Assembly: GCA_027604505.1 (NCBI GenBank)
Contig: JADIIX010000111.1
Coordinates: 1 to 64,000 of the forward strand
Direction: 5' to 3'
Length of the DNA stretch: 64,000 nucleotides
Source: Gonapodya sp. JEL0774
Taxonomy: Eukaryota; Monoblepharomycota; Monoblepharidomycetes; Monoblepharidales; Gonapodyaceae
Numbering within the stretch: position 1 is the stretch's first letter; every line of letters begins with the position of its first letter. The notes under the pieces are model-generated. The model ran no database searches, was not told the DNA's origin, and saw only the letters and a list, made by a program, of their open reading frames with translations. A program made the position numbers and the translations under genes. Shown in pieces: positions 1-11,202 of the stretch.

Positions 1-1350
1 GGCCCCATGGCGTTTCACCTCGGCCCACGGGCTCGAGGGGGATCCTAACCCTAAGTGAAGTTCTGGGGTGCTTGTGTCTGGGTGCTGAGAAGATCGAGGA
101 ATGCGGGATCGGATGACTGTTTGTGGTCGCGAACGCCAGGCAGGGACCCTGTGGGATGCGTCCCGCCGGAGAGTGGTACGGTCCCTGGCGTGACCTGCCG
201 CTTCTTCATTCGATGCCGTGCCTTGGTTTTTTTTGGTGTCTGGGTGTGACTCCCCACGGTGCCTCGCACCGACAACCCTGCCGGTCTTCTTTCACGCCCT
301 CGTTTCAGACCGGTTGTCTGTGAAATCTCATCCGATGGCATGGCAGATGCGTCTGCCGGTTGTGTCGCGGACAGGTCGGTAACAGACGCACAAAAAGAGA
401 AATGCTCGGGGCTGCAGCCGCCGGTCATTTGACTGAGTTCGGACGTGGGTTTGCGGTAGTATAGGGGGCTCAGGTCCACGGCTCAACGAGGTTGGCGGAA
501 GAGGCTTGACAATGTTCCCTCCATTGGGGGGAATCAAGCGACTAGAAACTCAGGGGTCTCGCAGAGCACGGTCACCTCTCAGAGGAATGCGAGATACAGC
601 CATCGCGGGCAGCGATGAACGGTGGAAAGGGACGTCTCAAAAGAATCACGGTACGCAAGCGTCCACCGGGAGGACTCCAACGTCCCACGTGCACGACCCA
701 CCGCCCCTTTCTTGCACACGACCTGAGCTCTTGTTCTTTACTCGCGGTTCCGCCTTTTCGCACCCCGCTCCGAACGTTTGGTGTGGTTGTTCCGTGCATG
801 CGGACACGTGCACCCGTTTAAGGGTTCGTCCCTGCTTGGTGGCGGGGGTTGGTGGTGGGTGGGCGTGGAGTCGAGGCTGGGGACATGAGGCGAGTGAATT
901 GGAAAGGTGGTTCAAGACGCCGATATGAGAGCGTCCAGGTGGGGGGCGTTGCGTCGCCGGGTGTGGTGGGCAAGGTGGTGCGGCGCAAGCTGTATCTGCC
1001 GCTTCGCATGCGTGCGAAGTGCTCGTGCTTGTCGCGAGCGGGGTGGTTTGACCCGTAATTTTTGGAACACGATGTGGGACCGGCGTGAGCTGGCTCTGTC
1101 ATCAGCAAACAATTTTTGATTCAAATTTTAAACGAATGAAAAGTCGAGGAATAGTTTCACCGTTCCGGTGCTCTAACTTTTCTCTTCGGTCACGAGGATT
1201 TGTGTGGAGGTGCCATAACTATAAGCGATATGTATCTGAGCAGACGTCCTGGATCGGATCGGGAAGTCAATAAACCCGCACCATCCCGGACCCGTAAAAG
1301 ACGAGATAATCGTACGATTTCTTGTAATCTGAACCCAATTATCTGTTTCA
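1..1350. other. GC-rich, apparently non-coding left flank
   Basis: This stretch is GC-rich up to about 1060 and then turns AT-richer. Open frames occur on both strands, but none carries a recognisable domain and they overlap one another freely, as GC-rich non-coding DNA does. A short CCTAACCCTAA motif lies at 44-54, which matches one and a half copies of the TTAGGG telomere unit. That alone does not prove a chromosome end. The stretch could be a subtelomeric flank or the worn edge of a contig. Confidence 0.35.
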
Positions 1351-1353
1351 GCA

Positions 1354-3374
1354 ATGACTCTCTCCTTGCCACCAACTTACAAACGTCTCGTCATCGCCCG
1401 TGCGTCTTCAGTGTTCAGCATCAGGGGTGATGCAAGAATCGCGAGAAGTTTGCTAATCTTCACTCTTCAACAATGAACATACCATTTCGTCCGGGATCAC
1501 TGTGTCACATATCCCTCTTGATTGTGTGAATCATATCGTCCAGGCTTTTCACCGACCTTCCCCAAGGCTGCTGAAGTTCAGGAGCTTCCCACGGCACCCC
1601 TGCTGGATGCGTTGGCCGCCAAACCTGATGCGGTTCTTGTTAAAATGGCTTACACGAGCCCAAGGGCAAGTGACAGGAACGACAGGTATTGTCCAAGCTG
1701 GCCTTTGCTGGGAGTTCTTTTGTGGGAAACAGGTTCCCATATTTCTGTTCACCAAATTTTACTTTTGCCGACACTCTTTCCCCACCAATCAGTAACGGTA
1801 ACTACGGCAAATTTGATGGTTTGTGAGTTTTGGTGGATTAAGTTGTCCGCAACCACCTTGTCCGGCGCATTGATCCCGATCCGCTTCACCAATTCGGCAG
1901 TCCGTTCCCCGCAGGGTATGAAGGTGTGGGTGAAATCCTCGCCGTCGGATCCGGTGTCAAGGATTTCAAAGTCGGAGACGCTGTTGGGCTCCTTCTCTTG
2001 TGGGTGGAGTTTACAGCGCTCATTGAAATTGAATCCTTTCTCAAGTTCATTACGTGTTCCCGCTGGCAGCACCCGCGGAGGTGCTAGCGAGTATCTCGTC
2101 ACAAGTGAAAACGAATGCTACCATATTCCCGTGCGTCGTTGGCTTGTTTTCTATCTCGTTGATCTCGTAGTCTGAACTGAAAATTCACCACATATCAGTC
2201 CGCCTCCCCACCATTCCTCACCTTCTTCAACGCCGGTCTAACCGTCAGTAGTGCCTTTTCTTTATGTGCCGTCATTGCTGTCTGACATCGAATCTATCTG
2301 ATCCCTGAACAGGCCATCCAAGGTCTCTTCCTTCCCACTGGTGGTCACCTCGCCGTTCTTCCAGATTCACCGATGGCGAAATGTGAGACCGCTTGATAAT
2401 TTATCGCTGATCAGTTTCAAACGTTTTCGAAACTCTGTTTTCAGACATCCCCGAAAATATCCCGACCGACCCGGCACAAATCAGACCCCGCACTGTCCTC
2501 ATTACCGCCGCCGCCGGTGGCGTTGGCGTCATGGCGTCGCAGTTTGCTAGGCTTGCTGGTCACAAGGTAGTCGGTGTTGCTGGAGGACCTGTTAAGACGG
2601 AATTTCTTGTGGTACGTGTTTCAATTGTTGGGGGTTGTCAAACTGATAACTTTCTGATGCAGTTCCACCACTTACAGAAAGAGCTCGGTTGTGTGAAAGC
2701 CATCGACTACAAATCGTACCCCAATCCCGCAGCTCTGAAAGGTGCCATCCTTGCTGCAGCTCCTGAGGGGATTGACCTGGTTTGGGATACCATTGGTGGT
2801 GAGACTGCCGTTGCAATGGCTGAGTGTCTCAACAAGGACGGAAAGCAGGTCATCATTGGAAAGATCTCTGGTGTGTGGAGTTACATGCGTCGCTCAAAAA
2901 GTTTCTGGTTTCTTACATGTTTGAATACCGCCTAGAGGGGTACGGATCTGAGGAAGATGCGAAGGCAAAAGAAGCTGCCGACAGTGGTCCAAGGACCGCT
3001 GCCCTCCTTTTCGGGTCAGGGGCGTCTGGCAATGGCCCCAAGACTCCTCGCGAGCGAGTCAGGGAAATCGTAGCAGAACGGGGTGCTTCGATGGGGGGCT
3101 TCCTTATGTCCAATGAGGGTGATGAGGGCCGAAAGAGGTTGACCAGGTTCGCCGCGATTGAGGTCGGTCTGTGGGAATCAAAAGATCTGACGGGTTACGT
3201 TGACGATCGCGAGGGATACGTCGGAGTGAGTGTAGCGTTTGCCAGATTGGATTGCTTTGGATGGAACGTTCACCGGATCACTCCTTGTTTTAGCTGGACA
3301 AATACCCTCTTGCGGTCGAGTACTTGCATGCTGGAAAAAATATGGGCAAGATTGTCGTGAAGGTTCACCAATGA
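1354..3374 (+). CDS. Zinc-less medium-chain reductase, ZADH2/PTGR3-like
   Basis: This is an NAD(P)H-dependent quinone or enone oxidoreductase of the medium-chain dehydrogenase/reductase superfamily. The proposed start at 1354 reads MTLSLPPTYKRLVIARASS. Later exons give an ASDRN motif after VLVKMAYT, then FPAGYEGVGEILAVGSG around 1903-1965. The Rossmann nucleotide loop is ITAAAGGVGVMASQFARLAG around 2498-2560. The segments GIDLVWDTIGGE and GKQVIIGKISG follow the ZADH2 pattern. The last exon (3294-3374) reads LDKYPLAVEYLHAGKNMGKI and ends KVHQ-stop, the usual C-terminus of the family. No zinc-site cysteines were seen. At least seven exons are needed and the exact internal junctions were not all resolved. 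The residues before the nucleotide loop (2040-2460) are the least certain. The substrate is inferred from family only. Confidence 0.8.
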
Positions 3375-3582
3375 GTACAATACATAGCATATCTTGAACA
3401 CTGCTAGTTGAATTGAATTGCGTTCCATAAAATTGATAGAATCAACGAGAACAGACGGTGCTCCAACAAATGTGGGGATTACAGTAACATATTTACAAGT
3501 GCGAAAGGCAAAAAATGGTGCGAATGCAATTCTATCCAGTGTCGACGATTCCGTTGTCGAAGGTCATCCCACTCGAAAACGC

Positions 3583-4560
3583 CTATAACGACATCCCGTA
3601 CACGTTCACGATAACATACATCGTCTTCGACTCGTACTTGAATGTAGCAGAACCTGGTACAGTGAAGCTGTGTTTGAGGCGATGTTGATAGCAACGGTAT
3701 CCATCCGCGTGGATTGCCCACCATCAGTAGAATTGTCCCAAAAACATGACGAGGCACAATGAAGACCAGCACCGTTTCTCTGCATGATAAGGCACGTTAC
3801 TGACGTCAGACCAACAAAGAGTGGTTAGCGAAGAACGGGAATCGGAGAGGTTAACCAATTGTAGCATTTCCGTTCTCAGACACGGGAAGATCCTCCTTTG
3901 AAATTATGAACCTAATAGGGCAACCACAAACAAGAGACCCCTAGGCGAGCTGCAGTAATCGAACTGTCCCCGACTTTCCATCTTCCAGTTCAACTGCCCT
4001 CCAAGTGTTCTGTGCATCACTTGAAATCTGTACCGTGGTTCTCACGACCACCTCCGCGAAATCTGCTCAAACAAATTCTGTACTCACCAACATATTTGAA
4101 CGGTTTGTTGAGCCCCGACAGCTTCTTGAGAGCCTGCTCTACGACGTTTGAGTTCCACTGCCCTACTTTTCCGTGGTGGTAAGCCTGGTTTTGGAGGGTG
4201 GATTCCACAGCCTGAGGAGCCGATGGCATAAGATATCAGGAAGGAGAATGCCGGACGAAATGCGATGGTGACGAACACGCTCAAGCAAAACGCCGAATGT
4301 GAGTTCCTGATACGCCGAATTCCCCGGCCGCTCCCAGCGAAAACAAGTCCTCTGATGAGTGCATCAGCTCACCTCCTTCAGTATTGCGGTGACTTCCTCG
4401 ACGACGAAGGCTTTTTGCTGGTAGGATCGTGGAATCAGTCCCCGGCGTCGGATTTATACAAGGAGAGCGGAGAAGATGGGGAGTCAACGCCGAGAAGAGA
4501 GAGTTCGTAGCGGTGGAATATAAAAGCACAAACCTCTTCGAGTCCCTGTGCTTCTTCCAT
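3583..4560 (-). CDS. Dynein light chain, Tctex type (DYNLT1-like)
   Basis: This is a light chain that dimerises on the dynein intermediate chain and helps cargo attach to the motor on microtubules. Five exons join in phase: 4560-4534, 4417-4373, 4211-4088, 3799-3722 and 3653-3583. They give 114 residues, the usual family length. The start reads MEEAQGLEE, followed by [13 protein letters not shown], then [52 protein letters not shown] and [14 protein letters not shown]-stop. All of these align with the Tctex1 fold from end to end. The fourth intron (4087-3800, 288 nt) is long for this region. The gene is convergent with the reductase at its 3' end. Family assignment is firm; the cargo is unknown. 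Confidence 0.92.
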
Positions 4561-4786
4561 CGTGGGAGATTCGGCCACCGAATTTGACAGGGTATGTGTG
4601 TGTACTAGCCAGTCACTCACTCTAAGTCTGGAGCACCAACGAATATTATGATTCTCCACTTTGTTTCATGACACAACAAAGCCGCGCAAAACACAGGCAC
4701 ACTAATCTCTAAAGTGTAATCCCTCTGTTGGCTCTGAAATATCTAGTGGGATACCCCCGGGCCACGCACCACACTTCTCACTGCCG

Positions 4787-5430
4787 TCATCGCTTCTCTT
4801 TCTCAGCATTAATAATTTCGTTTTCCATTTCCGAGTCATCCAGGTCCCCAACTTTAGGTCCGTCTGGTCGGTATCGCTCGGCGGGTGCGTTGCCTCGGAA
4901 GCGTTTCCGCATATCCCACTCGTTACGGTGTCCAATTGCATATATTGCAAATAGAAAATGAGTTGTTGAGACCACAGTAGACACGGTGAAGTAGTCAACA
5001 AGCGAAATGGCGTATCAGTCAAGTTTTCGGCGATTAGTTCGGCAAAGGCAGCGTGTGGCAGGAGCGAGGGGCGCATCAACGTCAAGTTAAAATGCACAAT
5101 TTTACCATAAGTGAGGTGGACATGAAGTCGAATTGTGGAAGAGAGGATAAGGGAGCACATTGATGGAGGAATCAATTCAGCAGTATAAGTGTCCACGAGC
5201 CTCGTCAGCATTGCTTTACATGTGAGCAGAGTATCAGTGACCTCTTGACTCACGAGACCTCTCTTGCAATCGACAAAGCTCCTGTAGAGTCGGAAACAGT
5301 CCTCGGGTACGGATCCATCTCTGCCCTCTCGAAGGCACTCGGTTGGTTTTTTGTGCAATTCCGCAACACAAGGAGACGCAGCAAGGCAGGTAAGTAAATC
5401 AGTTCGAAGGTCTTTGCAGGACGAAGGCAT
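4787..5430 (-). CDS. PET191: Cytochrome c oxidase assembly factor PET191/COA5
   Basis: This is a small intermembrane-space protein needed to assemble mitochondrial complex IV. Exon 1 (5430-5254) has 59 codons and exon 2 (4918-4787) has 43 plus the stop, giving 102 residues. The twin CX9C signature is visible: C5-X9-C15 and C45-X9-C55, with further cysteines at 21 and 32, as in COA5. The stretch SFVDCKRGLWDMRKRFRGNA spans the exon junction and is the family hallmark. The C-terminus is acidic and charged. The intron of 335 nt is much longer than most here. The gene runs head to head with the proteasome gene at 5813, so the two probably share a 382 bp promoter region. Import by the MIA40/ERV1 relay is inferred from the CX9C motif. 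Confidence 0.93.
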
Positions 5431-5812
5431 GAGAGTGTTGAAGATGACGCGAAAGGTGAGGGATTACAGCAGCAGAGAAGTGACTGGGAATAGCAGGATC
5501 GTAAGTCGCTTCTTTCGAGCGATTCGCGCAGCAAAAGCGGAAGGCAATCGCGGGACTCGATAAGGTTTGGGAGGATGTAATTGAGATGCAACGGCGGTTG
5601 AGCAATTGCATACCAGACTTCAAAACAGAGCGTAACACCAATGAATCTTTTAACTGCTGCTCTTTCAGATGTAATGAGCTTGGACTCGGTATCTACAAAT
5701 ATAATAATTAAATTTCTCCTGAACTTGTCGTGCTGGATTGATCCTGTGAGGCTGTCCCACAATTCGAACAACTCTGGGTTGGTAACGCAAGCCTCTGTGT
5801 AATTGGCCAGCG
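5431..5812. promoter_or_regulatory. Divergent promoter region between PET191 and SCL1
   Basis: This 382 bp lies between two divergently transcribed starts, 5430 on the minus strand and 5813 on the plus strand. Open frames that run through it on the minus strand carry no domain. I saw no clear TATA box or factor site. Its promoter role is inferred from gene orientation alone. Confidence 0.4.
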
Positions 5813-7589
5813 ATGTCGCGAGGAACTTCTGCCGGTGCGATTTTCATTCGTTTTTCTTCATTTTGAGATGTTCAGAAACGCTGACGCTGCGGGCTTGCTA
5901 TGAATCTGCGAAACACTGCGTCGTTGTTGGTTCCCTGCGATTCATTCATTCATGCACTCTCTGCGGCGAACAACTCGAATTACAATGAAAAGGCTACGAC
6001 CGTCACATTACCATCTTTTCTCCTGAAGGCAGAATATACCAAATCGGTGGGTGTTTTGAACTCCCGATTTCAGACAACACCACTCGTTTGACTTGCGGTC
6101 AACGAATCTCCAAGAGTATGCCTTCAAGGCTATCTCCAACCAGGGAATCACGTCTGTCGGTGTCAGGGGCGATGACAGCGTTGTAGTAGTCACCCAGAAG
6201 AAGGTCCCGGTGAGTGGTGATGTCTTCCTCAACGGTTCTGGAAGAGTTGCGCAGACTTCTTGGACACACACTGAGTGGCACTCTGTTTCGTCATTCAAAT
6301 CCAATGAATTTGTATCACTTTTGTACCGGCCTAAATATGAACAATCGCACCTATTTCTCGTGCTGGCATAATGGAACTTCATGAAACCAACCCTCAATTA
6401 CTCCAAATTGTTTTCAGGACAAACTTCTCGACCCCTCCACCGTCACCTCCGTTTACCAGCTGACCCCTAATCTTGGATGTGTTATGACCGGAATGATTGG
6501 TGAGTTGAAAGCATCCAAGATACAGATGCTATGCTAGAGACGGGACTAAAACAACTCTGAAGTGGACATTGGATGCTGCATATCGCCGCTCTGAAATGAT
6601 TACTGGACGCTGCAAGAGCTCTTGCCAATTCTCCCGAGTACTCTCGCGTGCGACTGGAAGTGACTTTCGCCGTGAGCTGCATTGTGGGGAGACCACGCTC
6701 CCACATTGGCACGCTGCGCCTGCTACCTTTTCTTCTTCAGCGTTCTCGATTTTATCTCTATACGTTGTCTTTCCCGTCCTAATCGTCGTTGTTCCCACTC
6801 CAGCTGATGCCCGAGCTCAAGTTGCCCGTGCTCGCGCCGAGGCTGCCGAGTTCCGGTACAAATACGGCTACGAAATCCCTTGCGACGCACTCGCTAAGCG
6901 AGTAGCAAATATTAACCAGGTGTACACGCAGCAAGCAGCCATGAGACCATTGGGCGTGTGTGAGTATGTGTGGGGATGTGGGCGGGCATTCTGGTGGGGC
7001 TTTCTGGACCTGTGCGAACGAAACTCTGTTGAAACAGGAGGATAGGAGACCTTTTGCAGTGTCCCTGTGCCTCAACCTTTTCTCTTTGCTAAACGGCAAT
7101 CAATCACCCGGACGGTTCAACGCGCCAACTATAACTAATATAACTTCGCTGCAGCCATGATCCTCATCGGCTACGACGACGAGCGTGGTCCCCAACTGTT
7201 CAAGTCCGATCCCGCCGGGTACTACGTCGGGTACCGTGCGACAGCAGCTGGCCAGAAGCAGCAGGAGGCGCTCAACTACCTCGAGAAAAAGCTCAAGAAG
7301 GCTGGCCAGATGAAAGAAGAAGATACTGTGGAGGTGGGTGATTGAAAGTGTGTGGGAGGATCGGGTGATGCGATGTTCCTCCTCGGAACCCACTGCAAAC
7401 ACCAATTCTGATCCTACGCTCCCGCGTCCCGCGCAGCTTGCCATCACAACTCTCTCTTCTATTCTATCTATCGATTTTAAAGCCGCCGAGCTTGAGGTCG
7501 GCATCGCCACCAAAGAACGGCCGCAGTTCCGTCAGTTGTCCAACGAGGAGATTGAGGTGCACCTGCAGCGGATCACGGAGAAGGACTGA
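5813..7589 (+). CDS. SCL1: 20S proteasome subunit alpha1 (PSMA6/Scl1)
   Basis: This is a structural alpha-ring subunit of the 20S core particle. Seven exons join in phase: 5813-5834, 5990-6046, 6115-6209, 6418-6499, 6804-6959, 7155-7333 and 7437-7589. They total 744 nt and 247 residues, matching the family length of about 246. The N-terminus [20 protein letters not shown] contains the alpha-subunit gate motif. It continues [74 protein letters not shown] and [15 protein letters not shown], which identify alpha1 rather than the other six alpha subunits. The start was chosen because the exon-1 codons complete the conserved MSRGxSAG. A polyadenylation-like AATAAA lies about 60 bp after the stop. 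Confidence 0.96.
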
Positions 7590-7884
7590 AAGGTCGTGGG
7601 TAGGCAAGGTTGCACGATATGGACAGGAAAATGTGTATGATATCGAAATAAATAGAAACAGTCCAAAGTTCATTCAGCATTCTCAGACAGAACATCGCGT
7701 GGGCCAGGAACACCAAGGGCAACCTACCTTGGGGAAGCACCAGTTCAGCCGGACTGTGAATGAGTGGTACGACAACAGTAACCGTGAAGTGGGCACCAAA
7801 AAGTGGATGTCAAGACCATATATATCTGTCGCTACATAAACTAGTTGATGAAACATGGTTGTACTAAGTAAGTCGATCGGAAGA

Positions 7885-10104
7885 TCATATTTTCGAGGCT
7901 TTTGAACCAGCTCCTGGCGCTTTTGCCTGGCGGAGCTCTGCAATTCGCCTGGGCATGTTCGCTTCCGGTGTGCCATCAAAGTACCTGCCATGACACCAAC
8001 CAACGTTATGCACTGAGCACCAAACCTCTTCGCATACATACACAAATTTACGTACTTGACAAGGTCCGACTTGCCCCGGCCCAGCTGGTTTTTCGCCTCG
8101 AGCGCGAACTTCGTAGCCCTCAACATCATGTTGGACTCGATCAGAATAACCTGTTCACCGTCGCCAATACGCTGAGGCTTCGTGGTATCCATCAACGAAG
8201 CAGCTTCAATGGAGGCCCGATCTTGGCCGTGTGGGGTTACTGTTCCGCATTTTGAGGGAGTGGGGAGGTGACCTTGGGCCCGAAACACAACAATTGAGGG
8301 AATAAACTCACGGTTTGGAACAAGAAGAATCCCTCCCTTGAGTGGAGATTCGGGACCTTTCACATTGATGGCGATCTCCGTCATACAATTCCTATCAGGC
8401 CACAAGCTCCGAGTCGAGCGCTGACATACTGGTGTGTCAATAACAAGCGGCAGCTCACCTGTGATAGTAGGGGACCCATATACTCCATTGGTGGGCCATC
8501 CACCTGGGCGGATTCACCGCGCAGAAATCCACGACACTTGTACCTGGAACTTGGCTGCGGACTTGGAGCACACAGGTTGCGCTCGGATCGACGTGGTCCC
8601 AGGTCACGCTCCCTATGGCTGCAAAGCGCTAGGTAGAAACGGACCGGAGGCGTGAGCTTGACGAGAGAGAATCGGGATCGCAAGACGTGAGGGCTCACGT
8701 TGAGGTCGTATTTGCAAGGCGCGTAATTGCCATGCCACGCCACCACTAAGGAAAGAGTGTGTGAATCTATGACGGCAGCCCGCGTGCATATCACACAGTA
8801 GTCGATTGCTCTCACCATCAAATGGAGAGTGGTCCTTAAGGCGCACAATATTGAACAGCGGAGGTCAGAGTCCTGGCTACCTCTGCCCAAAAAGTGGTGG
8901 GGTACTCACCATTTCGGCTTGCCACAACTCTCCATCGTATTTTGATACTAGACTGTACTGCACGTCCTTGTCTTCGAACGCCGCGACAGGGTACATAAAG
9001 TCTCGAGCACTCGCGAGATGATTTGCACCTTTCCATGACACGAGAAATGGGTGAAATAGACAGTTCAGCAAGATAAGCGCTTAAGGACGCTTACCGATGG
9101 GGCCTCTGTCGGGCAGCTCGAAGTGCCCCGACCAACACTCTGTAATGTATCCACGGGAAGGACCGTTCACCTGGACCCGAAACTTAATCCCACGTGGGAT
9201 TACACAGATTTCATTCGGCTATGTTTAATCGAGGTGACAGGGCAACAGCCGCGTGTTCACATTGCATGCCGGTCTAAGCGATAAACCACAGAATGTACAC
9301 ACCCCAACTGACATCCATCCCATCTCAGTTTGAATTGTAAGTATGCCGAGCTCTGGTGCAATGAGCATGTCACCGTCTGCGTTCATGAACGCTTTGTTGG
9401 CCATGCTCTTGTTGCAGAGGTAGATATGAACAGCAAGACCACTCCTAGTGCTTGGGGCTCCAGCGCCAAACATGGTACGAACGCCATCGACAAAGTCCTG
9501 TGACAAGTAGCAAAGTAGTATGGTAGAGCTGAATCCATTTATCAACGAGCACAAAATGCGCGTCGTTGATACCCACAGTAGATTCCGTGGGGAGAGCCAA
9601 GGTCGCCCACAGTGTCACATTTGGTACTCCACGAGCCGCTGTCGGAGTGAAGTCAGATGTAAAAAGTGGGTTGCTGGTGTAGGGCGACTGAGAGCTTTGG
9701 GTTGTTGAAGCGCGTATACGGTAAAGCCACCTGATTCACAAAGAGCTCGTGGTGTGGGACTTTCAAAGGACCATTTCTCGGCAGATCATCGATGTGAACT
9801 TACACTCTCTGGTTTTCTTTTCGAGGCGCCGTGAAACTTGTACCCGAAATGGATTCTGAATACAGGTTGTACGGCGCGGATTGGGGTTGGTTAACGGCGA
9901 TTGGAAGCGCTCCCGGAAGAGCCTCGGTGGAAAAATCGTTTCCGTAGCCTAGGTTGTACCTTTTCCAGGCGCGCGGAATCTTATTTTGGCCCTGAAATAC
10001 GGGGATCCTGATGAATTCACCTAAACTCACTTGAATGAATCGTGGGGATTGGAAGGAACGGATGGGTGGACGGGTTTTGTGGTAGCGTGGGGAAGAAACG
10101 CCAT
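7885..10104 (-). CDS. HGD: Homogentisate 1,2-dioxygenase
   Basis: This non-heme iron enzyme opens the ring of homogentisate to maleylacetoacetate in tyrosine and phenylalanine breakdown. Exon 1 (10104-10031) begins [12 protein letters not shown]. Exon 2 starts at 9959 and reads [19 protein letters not shown], the HGD N-terminal signature. Other exons give [43 protein letters not shown] and [15 protein letters not shown] with the catalytic histidine. Next come [10 protein letters not shown] and [10 protein letters not shown], then PYYHRNCMTE with two iron ligands (His, Glu) and TPHGQD with the third ligand (His). The last exon ends [11 protein letters not shown]-stop. The loop just before TPHGQD differs from the usual GGGSLH pattern and its splice choice is unsure. 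The central exons around 9560-9720 are diverged. The gene is convergent with SCL1. Confidence 0.92.
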
Positions 10105-11202
10105 ATTGCCTTCCTATTAAATGATGAGTTGGAGTTCACCGTCCGCGGATTATAAGCAAGAAGTCAATTTGATTTGATAATTTTCGGCTGTTTGCCTGCC
10201 GACCAGTCGTGACCTCCTCCCCCTTTCCTCATGTATCTTCTGTTTGTTCTCATTCAAAATGGGCGTTCGTTTGCCACTGTATGATCAGAAAGAATCCGTG
10301 ATACCGCGAAAATCAACTGCTTCAATAGTGGAATTCATAGCTTGCTTTGATGGACAAGAGTGTTGCTCCGCGGAGCCATCGCAAATGCGAATCAGACATC
10401 GGTCATCATATGCAGTTCAGCCATGCTACTCCTTACCGCCTTAGATATAAAACAACTATTTTCAGTCCGAGTCAACTCGCGCAATCTTCGACCATGATGC
10501 GTCATGTTGTTGAGGCCTCGGTAAGCGTGTACCCCTTCAGGCGAACTGCCTGTCACCCACTACTGAGACTCCTCCCCCATCTCAGCAATCCAAACATTTG
10601 TATGTTAGAGTGAGGAACTGCACCAGATAAAATGTGGTATAACAGGTTGTGTGACACAATGGTGTTTTGCGAACAGCACTTGCGAACTATAAGGCAATAG
10701 GGAGCGATTCATTCCCATCCGAGACTGACCTTATTGATGCTAGGACGGATAATGGATAGTACTGTCGCGAAGAGAACCGTTGGTACAGGCAACCCTCTTC
10801 ATTTGCCAAGATCTGACACTCGATCAATAGGTATCAGGTCGCTTCTTTCCATCATGGGCAAGTTCAACCGCCCACTGTGCCAAATAAAGTCAAACCGCCA
10901 AAGAGACGGAAGCTGCTTCGCTTAGTGCGGGTCATCTGAACAGATGCTCAACCACCATAATTGTATTGACATTATGATCAACTGCCCAGTTACGAGAAAT
11001 CCAAAACGAAGTAAGATTCTTATGCCTCTGAAGGCAAACAGTTCAAGAAATGAACTCATTAAAAGCTGTACTAGTCCGATAGACAGGGAGTGGTTACTCA
11101 CCACTATCATATACCGGATATTCGAGGCCGTATCAGCGTCCATGACCCGCGGAACCACTAATTGAGTATTATATCTAACGAAACGCTCATTCGTTCCACC
11201 AC
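10105..11202. other. Intergenic stretch, no supported gene
   Basis: This 1.1 kb lies upstream of HGD and downstream of the BAR/SH3 gene. Short open frames exist on both strands (for example plus-strand 10244-10444 and 10347-10613), but none shows a domain, coherent exon chain or biased composition. The part nearest 10104 presumably holds the HGD promoter. Nothing else was recognised. Confidence 0.4.

Noticed and set aside
51-479. Minus-strand 142-codon frame in the left flank as a gene
   Set aside because: It overlaps several equally long frames on both strands in GC-rich DNA and shows no domain or splice sites.
3940-4020. A minus-strand reading ending [20 protein letters not shown] as the C-terminus of the dynein light chain
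   Set aside because: It needs a 24-nt intron and does not match the Tctex fold. The exons at 3799-3722 and 3653-3583 match the family exactly and in phase, so this stretch is intron.
10021-10030. Start of HGD within the frame reading [20 protein letters not shown]
   Set aside because: The frame has no ATG there (only GTG). Splicing from an ATG at 10104 to the acceptor before 9959 gives a normal HGD N-terminus.
10922-11200. C-terminal extension of the BAR/SH3 protein through a small intron at 11204
   Set aside because: GTTCGGTGA places a stop right after NYVR, the common end of SH3-terminal proteins. The downstream reading has no domain.
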